NCBI RefSeq assembly: GCF_963674565.1
Contig: NZ_OY771430.1
Span: 4,650,001-4,714,000, forward strand
DNA: 64,000 nucleotides
Source: an uncultured Carboxylicivirga sp.
GTDB lineage: Bacteria > Bacteroidota > Bacteroidia > Bacteroidales > Marinilabiliaceae
Reading direction: 5' to 3'
In this document: in pieces, positions 17,741-26,580 of the stretch
Position numbering within the stretch: position 1 is the stretch's first letter
Layout: every line of letters begins with the position of its first letter
Position numbers and translations under genes: made by a program
Notes under the pieces: generated by a model
The model's input: only the letters and a program-made list of their open reading frames with translations
Databases searched by the model: none
Told to the model about the DNA's origin: nothing

Positions 17741-18493
17741 ATGAGTAAAGACAAGTATATATTTTGGTTTGGCTTCATCTTTCTGATTTTTGTTATTACT
17801 AAGTATTATTTTGTACCCTCAGTAGTTTCTCCTGTTTACTATACTTTTGAATTATTATCTCTATTTGTTGTATTGGGCATGATCTTCTTTGTGAATAGCC
17901 AGTTGATGCCCAAAAGAAAATGCAACGATGATCAGTTAACGAAGGATATTGCTCGTCTTCAGAATGAGAACACGAGATTAGAAAACAAAATAAGGGAACT
18001 GGAAATAGAAAGACAGAATGAGCAGGTTTATCTTACACTTAAAGATAAAATGCTGGCCGAAATTAGTGAAGTGATTCAACAAAGTGATGAACAGGAAAGG
18101 CCTTACAAAATATTTGAACTGGTTAAAAATAGTGTTGAATTGGTAGCCGGAATTTTGTACGTGCAGTGCGATGTGGAAAAATGTTATAAACCTCTTAAAA
18201 CATATGGTTTGGAAGAGGAATATATAATAGATAACATTGTTGTTGGAGAAGGCATACATGGTCAGGTGATCGTTGAGAAAAAAGCAGTGGAGTTAGCTGA
18301 AATACCAGCAGATTATCTGGTTGCTTCTTCTGGCAGTGGACAGGCTCAACCAACATATATTTACTTTTTGCCCGTAGATTATAATGGAAAAGGTATATTA
18401 TTAGAAGTTGCTTCGTTTAAAAAGCTTGGATTGGATTCCATTTGGAATGAGTATCTGAAAAGTGTTTATTTATCTGAAGCAGGGCAAAATTAA
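17741..18493 (+). CDS. Membrane protein with coiled coil and GAF-like domain
   Basis: 250 residues. Two membrane helices (about 5-24 and 32-50), a coiled coil (about 62-105), then a GAF-like domain (about 110-245) with EIPADYLVASSGSGQ, the counterpart of the EIPDDYFYITSGL block in the GAF domains of the two large neighbours. It looks like a shortened paralogue of the 13591 and 18505 proteins, ending after GAF. It has no output domain, so it may heterodimerise with one of them. It starts four bases after the esterase gene. Confidence 0.85.
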   Translation: MSKDKYIFWFGFIFLIFVITKYYFVPSVVSPVYYTFELLSLFVVLGMIFFVNSQLMPKRKCNDDQLTKDIARLQNENTRLENKIRELEIERQNEQVYLTLKDKMLAEISEVIQQSDEQERPYKIFELVKNSVELVAGILYVQCDVEKCYKPLKTYGLEEEYIIDNIVVGEGIHGQVIVEKKAVELAEIPADYLVASSGSGQAQPTYIYFLPVDYNGKGILLEVASFKKLGLDSIWNEYLKSVYLSEAGQN

Positions 18494-18504
18494 ATTGACA
18501 TAAC

Positions 18505-21108
18505 ATGGCAGGACTAAAAAAAAGATTGAAACTGATGTTTAGCCATACCGCCATTAATGAGCGGGACTGGTACTTATTAGTAATTGGGCTAATCATGTTG
18601 TTGTTTTTGATTTGGTCAGGGTTTCTATCTTTTTCAGATTCATATTTTTCCATCGAAAATATTATCGCTATTCATGGCTCGATATTAGTTTGGTTTATTG
18701 ATTTTATGGTTATATCAACCCCATTAGGCATACTATATGCAATTAACTACAGTAGGGTTAAGAATGTGAAACTCAATGATCAGGTTGATGAGTTAAGTCG
18801 AAGAATTAACCTGAGTATTGAATTGGCCGAGAAAATCAGTAATGGTGAACTGGATGGAATCACTCACGATGATAATCAATTATCGAAAACACTGGTTAAT
18901 CTGGGTGAAAATTTGAAGAGAAACAGAGAACAAGAAGATATCTATAATTGGATTGCACGGGGAAAAGAAAAGATTTCAGATATACTCCGATCTCATAATA
19001 AAATCGAAGAATTAACTGATGATGTACTCCGTGGTATCATTGAATATTGTGGAGGTATTCAGGGAACTCTATATTTGCTCGACGAGAAAGAATTGGTAAA
19101 CTCATCAAGTTATGCCTACAATCGTAAAAGATTTGAACGACAGAGAATAAGTATCGGAAAAGGATTGTTAGGTGAAGTTGCCTTCGAAAAGCAAATGATT
19201 TATCGTACCGAGATACCGGATGACTATTTTTATATCACATCTGGTTTACTGGGTGATAAAAAACCAAAGAGCTTGATTATTATCCCTTTACTGCAGGAGG
19301 AAGAGTTGCAGGGAGTTGTGGAAGTGGCTTTTCTTGCTAATAGTCTTCCCAAACATGTTTTGGAATTATCAGAAGAACTTAGTGGTATTATAGGGCGAAC
19401 CATTTATAACCTAAAGATCAATCAGAGAACAGCCAATCTTTTGACTGAGTCTCAAAAGATGACAGAGATTCTTCAGAGTAATGAAAAGCAATTGCAGCAG
19501 AATGCTGCAGAGATGCTTGAGGCGAAGGAAGAATTAGAGAAATCAAATCAGTTACTCGAAAATCAGATTCAGGAGGTTGAACATGCGCAAAAACGACTTG
19601 AGGCATTACTGACGAATGCTTCTGAGTTTATCTCTATTTATAATGAGAATCAACAACTCTTATTTGAAAGTCCTTCTGTAAAACTTATACTTGGCTATAC
19701 CCAGGATGATGATGTGACAGGTATGGATCCAGAGCTTATGACTCCCAGAGGATATAAGACTATTAATAATCTGTTTCAATATTTATTGGAAACACCTGGT
19801 GGAGAGCAGACTGCTCAGTATACCTATCTGAGAAAAGACGGGCGTAAATTATTCTTGGAAACAAAAGGAAAAAACCTTCTGCATGATCCAGCCATTAAAG
19901 GTATAATTTTTAACACGCAGGATATAACAGAACGTAAGAGAGCCGAGAAGGAAGAGCGAATGAAAAGTAGGATGCAGTCGTTATCAGAGAATTCTCCTGA
20001 TATGATTATCCGAATTAACACTGCCGGTAAATTGGTTTATGTCAATCCTAAGGTTTCAGAATTTATTGGAAAACCTGTTGCCGAATTGGTTAAAATGAGG
20101 GTGAATGAGCTGGAAGTAGATAATCGCCTGAGAGATTATATGAAAGAGACACTGATTGACATCAGATCTACTTTATCACAATCGATTAATGAAGTTGAGG
20201 TTGATGGAGTAGAAAGTACGCATATAATGGAAATTAAAGCCATTCCTGAGTTTAATGAAGAACGCGATCTTGAATCTATCTTGTTTGTAGCTCATGATAT
20301 GACCGATTTCAAGAAGATTGAACAGGAGATTAAAGAGAAGAACAAAAAGATATCAGACAGTATTAATTATGCCCAGCGTATACAAACGGCAATCTTGCCC
20401 GATACAAATCTGTTACAGCAATTTTTCCCAAGATCTTTTATTTTCTACCGACCAAAGGATGTGGTAAGTGGTGATTTCCCATGGATGTTCAAAAAAGATA
20501 ATCATTTTTATGTGGCAGCAGTTGATTGTACAGGTCATGGTGTGCCAGGTGCCTTGTTGTCGTTTATTGGTTATTTCCTTATGAATAACATTGTTAATGC
20601 CAGCAACGACGTAACAGCCGCAGAACTGCTAGATATGCTTCATCTGGATGTACGTCGTACCTTGAGACAGGATCAGGAAGGAGCCAATGGTAGAGACGGT
20701 ATGGATCTTGCTTTGGTTAAGATTGATTTGGAATCGGATGAGATGCAGTTTGCCGGAGCACATAACCCGTTATATCTGTTATCGGAAGGAGAATTGCTTG
20801 AGTATAAAGGAACACGCAAAGGAATTGGTGGTAAACCGTTATTGAAGAAAGTTGAGAAGGACTTTGAAAACAATGTAATAAGGTACAAAAAAGGAGACCA
20901 ATTCTTTATTTTCTCCGATGGATTACCTGATCAGGTAGGAGGACCGGACGGACGTAAATTTCAGTCAAAAAGAATTCGTGAAACACTGACAGATGTTCCG
21001 AATCAGACAATGGCACATTTCGAACGTCATTTTGCCCAATCATTCTATGACTGGATGGGAGAATATAAGCAGGTAGATGATGTACTTTTAATAGGTATTG
21101 AACTTTAG
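18505..21108 (+). CDS. Membrane GAF-PAS-PAS-PP2C (SpoIIE-type) phosphatase
   Basis: 867 residues. Two membrane helices (about 25-45 and 55-78), a HAMP-like stretch, GAF (about 150-310), a long coiled coil, two PAS domains (about 365-480 and 490-610, with PAC-like NTQDITERK and VAHDMTDFK), then a SpoIIE-type PP2C domain (about 640-867). Metal-binding motifs are present: VVSGDFPW at about 652, AAVDCTGHGVPGAL at about 670, and FSDGLPDQ near the end. These phosphatases dephosphorylate STAS proteins; the STAS gene at 5972 in the same run is the natural candidate. It is the last gene of the chemosensory run and is followed by a strong terminator. Confidence 0.92.
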   Translation: MAGLKKRLKLMFSHTAINERDWYLLVIGLIMLLFLIWSGFLSFSDSYFSIENIIAIHGSILVWFIDFMVISTPLGILYAINYSRVKNVKLNDQVDELSRRINLSIELAEKISNGELDGITHDDNQLSKTLVNLGENLKRNREQEDIYNWIARGKEKISDILRSHNKIEELTDDVLRGIIEYCGGIQGTLYLLDEKELVNSSSYAYNRKRFERQRISIGKGLLGEVAFEKQMIYRTEIPDDYFYITSGLLGDKKPKSLIIIPLLQEEELQGVVEVAFLANSLPKHVLELSEELSGIIGRTIYNLKINQRTANLLTESQKMTEILQSNEKQLQQNAAEMLEAKEELEKSNQLLENQIQEVEHAQKRLEALLTNASEFISIYNENQQLLFESPSVKLILGYTQDDDVTGMDPELMTPRGYKTINNLFQYLLETPGGEQTAQYTYLRKDGRKLFLETKGKNLLHDPAIKGIIFNTQDITERKRAEKEERMKSRMQSLSENSPDMIIRINTAGKLVYVNPKVSEFIGKPVAELVKMRVNELEVDNRLRDYMKETLIDIRSTLSQSINEVEVDGVESTHIMEIKAIPEFNEERDLESILFVAHDMTDFKKIEQEIKEKNKKISDSINYAQRIQTAILPDTNLLQQFFPRSFIFYRPKDVVSGDFPWMFKKDNHFYVAAVDCTGHGVPGALLSFIGYFLMNNIVNASNDVTAAELLDMLHLDVRRTLRQDQEGANGRDGMDLALVKIDLESDEMQFAGAHNPLYLLSEGELLEYKGTRKGIGGKPLLKKVEKDFENNVIRYKKGDQFFIFSDGLPDQVGGPDGRKFQSKRIRETLTDVPNQTMAHFERHFAQSFYDWMGEYKQVDDVLLIGIEL

Positions 21109-21148
21109 TTTTAAATAGAGTTTTTATTTGAAAGTAAGATAATTTATG

Positions 21149-21178
21149 CAGTGCCCGTTAAGGGCATTGTTCGTTTTT
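21149..21178 (+). terminator. Rho-independent terminator of the chemosensory operon
   Basis: Eight-pair stem CAGTGCCC / GGGCATTG with one G-T pair and a five-base loop, followed by TTCGTTTTT. It lies 40 bases after the phosphatase stop codon and closes the long plus-strand run. Confidence 0.75.
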
Positions 21179-21699
21179 AGATGATCATATAAAGGAATTG
21201 CCTCTTAATATGGTTTGGCATGGGACATCATTATATAAGATATACTAATCTAGAAAAATCCCATTTTTTAGAGTCACATATACTATTGTTGCAATATAGT
21301 TACATCAGTGGTTTCTACATGATAAAATACCAATCGAATAATTTTAGATAGCTAACACTATTATCCTGTTTTTTCATTAGATGCATGAATAAATTAGTCA
21401 AGTTGGTATTATAAATTACGTTTTTATATAACGAAACTGATTATTTATGTGTTTCTATTGGCCATTGATCCTTTCAAAGTGATAGTTTATCAACAAAAAA
21501 GATAAAGAGATATGAAATACTCAAAATGAGTATTTTTTACATGATTAGCCCCCCCTACTTTTGTTTTTACAAAACACTCAATTAAAATCATTAGTAATTC
21601 GTTGGCATTGATCAAGATTGATTATTGCCTTTAAGTCAAATGCATCCCTAAGATTATTCTTTCAGATGTGTACTAGTAATTGTTTTAAATTTTTTAAAG
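21179..21699 (+). promoter_or_regulatory. 520-base gene-free gap with a weak promoter near its end
   Basis: AT-rich, no open frame or RNA gene that I recognise. A TACTTTTG at 21556-21563 matches the -7 consensus and would give a leader of about 130 bases for the lipoprotein gene; no TTG lies 19 bases upstream. A run of seven C residues at about 21549-21555 directly before it is unusual in this AT-rich stretch. Confidence 0.35.
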
Positions 21700-23463
21700 A
21701 TGAGAAGACTTTTATTTTTATTAATCATCGTTATCAATGCTCTACTGCTAAATGGTTGTGCATCAATTTTATTGGGTTCAAAACAGGAAGTTAGAATTGA
21801 ATCAAATGTGGAAGATGCAAAAGTATATTTTAATGGCCGTTATACGGGCGAAACAACTCCAACAACGCTTCTTATCAAAAAGAAAAACAATACAATTGAT
21901 GATAAACGCTTAAAGAAATATGAATTAAGAAAGGATGGATATGAATCCTATACTTATACAGATAGAGGAAAAGCTAAAGGTGCCTATTTCGTTGGTAATA
22001 TAGTGTTTTGGCCTGGGTTTTTTATCGATAAATCTAAATTAGCCCAATATCAGTTTCAAGACGCTATTTACGGGCAATTAGAGCCTATTGAAGGTTATGT
22101 GCCGGTAGCTTCTTCAGTTCTTGTACAAAATTCTGATAATACAAACAGTGAAATTATAACAGAGGAGCCTTTTGTCGAATTAAACAGACGAGAGTTACTG
22201 AAACTTAAATTCGAAAAAAAGGAAAAAGAGAATAGTATAATTACGTCGTCTACTAATGCATTGACAATAAATGAGCGACTAAATGAGTCATTGAGAAAAA
22301 CCAAAATTTCTAATTCGGATTTAGGTCTTGATGAAACTTTAAAATATAGAAGAAGTTCTTTGTATACGCTAATGACTCACGATCCTTCGCGGATGCATGA
22401 ACAAGTGGTACTTGATGCATTTGGTAATAGTGAATTATCTGACAATTTTGATGAGCATAACATAGGGCCTTATCTCATCAAAACAAGTGCAAAAGTAAAG
22501 GATCAGACAGAAATCATAACCAATTATTTAAATCAAAAAGGTGTTGCAAGAGATTTGGTTGCCACATGGTTTAATCGTCAGGAAGATGGAACATTTGATA
22601 TGTCTCTGATAACAGATAGAGGAGAATACGATGCAACTGTTTTTGATGCCAATCTGGCGCAGAATACAGCAAGGGGAGAAGCAATATTAGCTGACGCGGG
22701 AGAGGAGCTGATTGGGAAAACATTTGTTGTGGTTCACGATTTCAACTTTACCAATAAAGAAGAAGTAGCCAGTAAAGCAAAGAAAGGATTGGCTTTTGCA
22801 GGTCAGATTGCCGAAATAGCAGGTGTTGATTATGCCGAAACAGTTGGTGCACTGGCTGGTGAAGCTTTGGGTATTGCAGGTAAGGGATATGTAGTTAAAA
22901 CCCGTACCTATTTATTCCGATTGGATTGGAATGAAGAGGTTGCACACCATTTTTATAAAAATCACTGGATGCAGCATGGTAAGTATGATGCGCAAAAGGC
23001 TGAAGCTTTTGAAAAGAGTGATGTTTATAAACTTCGTTATGTTGGCAGTGAAGTAGCCTGGGGTGATGTACAGTCGAGTACATTATCGGGTAAGACTAAT
23101 GACTGGCTTATTGAAAAAGCAACAGTAAAAGCAATTGATAAGGCATTAGTAAATCTGCAGCGCGAGTTTGAAGAATTTAGGGTTAAAACACCATTGGTTA
23201 GTTCGGAACCTCTTAAGGCAAAGATTGGAATGAAAGAAGGGCTTGAAAAAGGTGATAAGTTTGAGGTATTGGAGCAGGTGCAAGATGAAAAAGGACGCAC
23301 TATTTACAAACGAAAAGGTATTATAACCGTTGATAAAAACAGGATTTGGGATAATCGTTTTGCCGCCACCGAAGATAATCCTGATGCTGATAATGATCCT
23401 TTTACCTATTTCAAAGGCTCAGGCAAATTTTATGCAGGTATGCTGATCAGACAGATTAATTAA
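21700..23463 (+). CDS. Large lipoprotein with PEGA-like N-terminal domain
   Basis: 587 residues. It begins MRRLLFLLIIVINALLLNGC with lipobox LNGC and lipidated Cys20. Residues about 29-95 resemble a PEGA domain: VRIESNVEDAKVYFNGRYTGETTPTT, then a Tyr/Gly-rich strand pair and a hydrophobic VGNIVFWPGFFID. The remainder (about 150-587) is not recognised; it contains ADAGEELIGKTFVVVHDFNF and an Ala/Gly-rich segment with LAGEALGIAGKG. It probably faces the periplasm from the outer or inner membrane. It starts a five-gene plus-strand set of exported proteins and is 17 bases ahead of the next gene. Confidence 0.85.
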   Translation: MRRLLFLLIIVINALLLNGCASILLGSKQEVRIESNVEDAKVYFNGRYTGETTPTTLLIKKKNNTIDDKRLKKYELRKDGYESYTYTDRGKAKGAYFVGNIVFWPGFFIDKSKLAQYQFQDAIYGQLEPIEGYVPVASSVLVQNSDNTNSEIITEEPFVELNRRELLKLKFEKKEKENSIITSSTNALTINERLNESLRKTKISNSDLGLDETLKYRRSSLYTLMTHDPSRMHEQVVLDAFGNSELSDNFDEHNIGPYLIKTSAKVKDQTEIITNYLNQKGVARDLVATWFNRQEDGTFDMSLITDRGEYDATVFDANLAQNTARGEAILADAGEELIGKTFVVVHDFNFTNKEEVASKAKKGLAFAGQIAEIAGVDYAETVGALAGEALGIAGKGYVVKTRTYLFRLDWNEEVAHHFYKNHWMQHGKYDAQKAEAFEKSDVYKLRYVGSEVAWGDVQSSTLSGKTNDWLIEKATVKAIDKALVNLQREFEEFRVKTPLVSSEPLKAKIGMKEGLEKGDKFEVLEQVQDEKGRTIYKRKGIITVDKNRIWDNRFAATEDNPDADNDPFTYFKGSGKFYAGMLIRQIN

Positions 23464-23480
23464 AAATAAATCACATAAGA

Positions 23481-24011
23481 ATGAAACTAGGAACAAAAGC
23501 AAGCGGATTGGTGATTATGATGCTGTTTATGGTAACAATTGCATCAAATGGTCAGAGAAAAGCAAAGCGCAAGGCAGATGATGACACACAGATGTGGAGA
23601 TATGAATTAGAGTGTGAGGCAATAGGAAAACCAGGAAGTAAAGTGGTTAAAGTTTGGTCTTATTCTAAAAAGCCCCAAATAGCTATTGAACAGGCAAAAA
23701 AGAATGCAGTACATGGAATTATTTTCAAAGGATATGCCGGCAGTAAGGATGGGTGTACACCTCAAAAACCCTTAGCCAGAAACTCCAATGTCGAAATGGA
23801 GAAAGCTGAGTACTTTAAAACCTTTTTTTCTGAAGGAGGAAGATACCTGAAGTTTGTGAGTGTAACAGGCGAAGGATCAATTACTAAGCAGGATGTTATA
23901 AAAGTTGATAAGGAATATAAGATTGGAGTGATTGTAGTTATACAATCTGATATGTTGCGAAAAGATCTTGAGTCGGCTGGTGTTATTAAATCGCTAAGTA
24001 CAGGGTTTTAA
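23481..24011 (+). CDS. Secreted protein of unknown function, paralogue of the next gene
   Basis: 176 residues with signal peptide MKLGTKASGLVIMMLFMVTIASNG. The mature part has a block VVKVWSYSKKPQIAIEQAKKNAVHGIIFKG, then AEYFKTFFSEGGRYLKFV, then IGVIVVIQSDMLRKDLESAGVI. The next gene shows the same three blocks in the same order, so the pair arose by duplication. Function unknown. The shared block (conserved residues, then repeated Ala-Lys helix) resembles helper lipoprotein-like folds seen beside DUF6175 genes, but I cannot name a family. Confidence 0.8.
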   Translation: MKLGTKASGLVIMMLFMVTIASNGQRKAKRKADDDTQMWRYELECEAIGKPGSKVVKVWSYSKKPQIAIEQAKKNAVHGIIFKGYAGSKDGCTPQKPLARNSNVEMEKAEYFKTFFSEGGRYLKFVSVTGEGSITKQDVIKVDKEYKIGVIVVIQSDMLRKDLESAGVIKSLSTGF

Positions 24012-24035
24012 TAGGAAACTTTAAATGATCATTAG

Positions 24036-24518
24036 ATGAAAAAGATAAAACTATTTGTACTGGTAATTGGTGTCTTAATTGCACAAAAGGCTGTATTCGC
24101 ACAGAAGAATATAGCAGGTTATTATACTTATAAAACCGAATTACTGGCTTCAGAACTGGATGGAACTTTAACAGTTAAAGCTTGGGGCAAAGGGAAAAAT
24201 AAAAAAGATGCTATGCATCAGGCCTATAAAAATGCAGTATACGATGTATTGTTTAATGGATTAAATGATAAGCTTAATAATAGGCCTGTTAAGGCATTGG
24301 TGTTGAGGGTCAATGCAAGAGAATATTACAATGAGTACTTCAATAAATTTTTCCAGGATGGAGGAGACTATAACAAGTTTGTGAATAAGCGTGATGGAAA
24401 GCAAGAAGTAACAATGGGAAAAAAGAAGAGTGAAGCTCAGGTTACTTGTGGTGTAGTTCTCTTAGTTAATATTCCAAAGTTGCAAAAAGAACTAAAGAAA
24501 GAAAACATTATTTTATAG
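24036..24518 (+). CDS. Secreted protein of unknown function, paralogue of the previous gene
   Basis: 160 residues with signal peptide MKKIKLFVLVIGVLIAQKAVFAQ. Blocks shared with the upstream gene: LTVKAWGKGKNKKDAMHQAYKNAVYDVLFNGL, REYYNEYFNKFFQDGGDYNKFV, and CGVVLLVNIPKLQKELKKENII. Short spacing (24 bases upstream, 45 downstream) suggests one operon with the DUF6175 gene. No catalytic motif is visible. Confidence 0.8.
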   Translation: MKKIKLFVLVIGVLIAQKAVFAQKNIAGYYTYKTELLASELDGTLTVKAWGKGKNKKDAMHQAYKNAVYDVLFNGLNDKLNNRPVKALVLRVNAREYYNEYFNKFFQDGGDYNKFVNKRDGKQEVTMGKKKSEAQVTCGVVLLVNIPKLQKELKKENIIL

Positions 24519-24562
24519 TTAAGGGTGGAAGCAGAAAATCGCTATTTATTAAATTGTTACAT

Positions 24563-25513
24563 ATGAAAAGAATATTATTATTTTATATTACTATATTTTC
24601 GATTACCATCTCATTTGCACAAGCTAAGAAGCCTACACTGATGGTTGTTCCCTCTGATGTATGGTGTTATCAGAATGGTTTTGTTACTGATTATGACGAT
24701 CAGGGATCGGTAATCAATGTGCCTGATTATTCAAAAGTTTTTCAACAGGATGCCAATGTTAAGCAAGTTATATCTGCTATTAATGGTCTGATGGCTGAGC
24801 GTGGTTTTCCTTTAAAGGATCTTGAATCAGTACTAAAGGATTTACGTACTGATGAAGCTGAAGCAATGCTGATTACATCCAAGACTGGTGGTGAGGTGAG
24901 TGAGAGCCCGATAGATCTGTTAAGAAAAACTGCTAAGGCAGATATAATTTTAGAATTAACATGGACAGTCAATGAAATAGGTCCGAAGAAATCAATTACT
25001 TATAATTTACGTGGCTTGGATGCATATTCAAACAAGCAGGTAGCCACAGCAACCGGAACAGGTATGCCTTCTTTTGCAGCTCCTTTGCCAACTTTACTTG
25101 AAGAGGCGGTTACAGCCCATATGGATAATTTTGTGAATACACTACAGGATCATTTTGATGATATGTTCACCAATGGTCGTGAGGTTGTACTTCGAATTAG
25201 AGTCTGGGATGATTGGGGAGAAGATCTGGAATCGGAATTCGGACCAGATGATGAAGAATTAGGTATTATAATTGAAAATTGGTTAGCTGATAACACTGTC
25301 TCCGGAAGATTTAATACCTCCGACATAACAGAATCGATGGCTAACTTTGAGCAAGTAAGAATTCCTATTTACAATGAGCGTGGAAGGGCTATTGATGCCC
25401 GGGTATTTGCTGGAGAACTCCGAAAGTATTTAAAATCCGAACCTTTTAATATTGAGAGTAAAGTTGTAACCAAAGGTCTTGGTAGAGCTACGCTTATTTT
25501 AGGTGGTAAATAA
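24563..25513 (+). CDS. DUF6175 family secreted protein
   Basis: 316 residues from the ATG at 24563, which gives signal peptide MKRILLFYITIFSITISFAQ; an upstream in-frame TTG was rejected. The mature protein opens PTLMVVPSDVWCYQNGF, then LMAERGFPLKDLESVLKDL, ADIILELTWTVNEIGPKKSITYNL, and ends in KGLGRATLILGG. From memory this is the DUF6175 family, common in Bacteroidales with unknown function. It is the best-conserved member of the five-gene set, so the set may be named after it. Confidence 0.88.
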   Translation: MKRILLFYITIFSITISFAQAKKPTLMVVPSDVWCYQNGFVTDYDDQGSVINVPDYSKVFQQDANVKQVISAINGLMAERGFPLKDLESVLKDLRTDEAEAMLITSKTGGEVSESPIDLLRKTAKADIILELTWTVNEIGPKKSITYNLRGLDAYSNKQVATATGTGMPSFAAPLPTLLEEAVTAHMDNFVNTLQDHFDDMFTNGREVVLRIRVWDDWGEDLESEFGPDDEELGIIIENWLADNTVSGRFNTSDITESMANFEQVRIPIYNERGRAIDARVFAGELRKYLKSEPFNIESKVVTKGLGRATLILGGK

Positions 25514-25524
25514 AATATAAAGCT

Positions 25525-26493
25525 ATGAAAACACAGATTTTAATTATATTTTTTATAGTCCAATCGGTTTTTGCCGGAGCACAAAGTACAGGTTTAATGA
25601 GTGATGCAGAACGTCTATCGTTAAGTGTATGGCTTCCTGAGCAAACAGAAACCATTCCAGCTGGAGCAACTTCTCTTTTATATAATAAAATGTTGAAAGC
25701 GGCCACGGAGAGCGGCTTATCTGCCATTTCAAATGGGTCAAGATTTATTTTAACGGCTAACAGTGTTGTTTTAGATAAGAGTATAACTTCTACAGCACCG
25801 GCAATGGTAGCAGTTAATCTTGAATTGACTTTTTATATTGGTGATGGTCTGGAAGGAAAGATGTATGAAAGTTATTCTATCAATCTTAAAGGATTAGGTA
25901 AATCAGAAAATAAAGCCTATTTATCAGCACTGAAAAATATAAGAACCGATTCGCCGGAGATGACATTATTTCTTCATAAGGGAAAAGAAAAGATTATAAA
26001 TTATTTTAATACAAGATGTGATTTTATTCTGAAAGAGGCATACTCATTAGAAGCATTGGAACATTACGAAGAAGCAATTTTACTGTTAACTGGTGTTCCT
26101 CAGGTTTGTAAAGAATGCTTTGAAAAAAGTATAACTGCTGCAGAGCCAATTTATCAAAAGTATATTAATTATAGTGGTCAGCAAAAACTTGCTGAAGCAA
26201 AAGCGATGTGGTTCGCCAATCAAAATATGGCTGCTGCCAATGCCATTAGTGTCTTACTCGGTGAAATATCACCTAATGCCAAATGTTATCAGGAAGTTGA
26301 AAATTTGTATGAAGATGTGGCCAAACGAATTAAAGAAGTGGATGGTCGTGATTGGGATTTTAAACAAAAGCAACACGAATTGGAAACAGATAAAGTGAGG
26401 GCGATGAGAGATGTAGGTGTAGCTTATGGTGAAGGTCAAGCGAAAGAAATTCAGTATAATAATGCAGGGTGGTGGCCTGGAAGTGGAAAATAA
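25525..26493 (+). CDS. Secreted protein of unknown function, DUF6175 neighbour
   Basis: 322 residues with signal peptide MKTQILIIFFIVQSVFAGAQ. The N-terminal half (about 30-155) is beta-rich (VAVNLELTFYIGDGL, YSINLKGLGKSENKAY). The C-terminal half is helical and looks like degenerate TPR-type repeats: AYSLEALEHYEEAILLLTGVPQVCKECFEKS, then KLAEAKAMWFANQNMAAANAISVL. It lies 11 bases after the DUF6175 gene and is the last gene before a strong bidirectional terminator. A role in an envelope complex with DUF6175 is an inference. Confidence 0.82.
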   Translation: MKTQILIIFFIVQSVFAGAQSTGLMSDAERLSLSVWLPEQTETIPAGATSLLYNKMLKAATESGLSAISNGSRFILTANSVVLDKSITSTAPAMVAVNLELTFYIGDGLEGKMYESYSINLKGLGKSENKAYLSALKNIRTDSPEMTLFLHKGKEKIINYFNTRCDFILKEAYSLEALEHYEEAILLLTGVPQVCKECFEKSITAAEPIYQKYINYSGQQKLAEAKAMWFANQNMAAANAISVLLGEISPNAKCYQEVENLYEDVAKRIKEVDGRDWDFKQKQHELETDKVRAMRDVGVAYGEGQAKEIQYNNAGWWPGSGK

Positions 26494-26542
26494 AGTACAT
26501 TCTTAATAGTGTTTTTGCCTCGTTCCTAGTGGCAATTAAAGT

Positions 26543-26572
26543 AAAAGCCAGATTCATCAGAGTCTGGCTTTT
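26543..26572. terminator. Bidirectional terminator between the DUF6175 set and ilvA
   Basis: Perfect inverted repeat AAAAGCCAGA / TCTGGCTTTT with a ten-base loop, between convergent genes ending at 26493 (plus) and 26581 (minus). Both strands carry a T-rich flank. Confidence 0.8.
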
Positions 26573-26580
26573 CAATGTTT

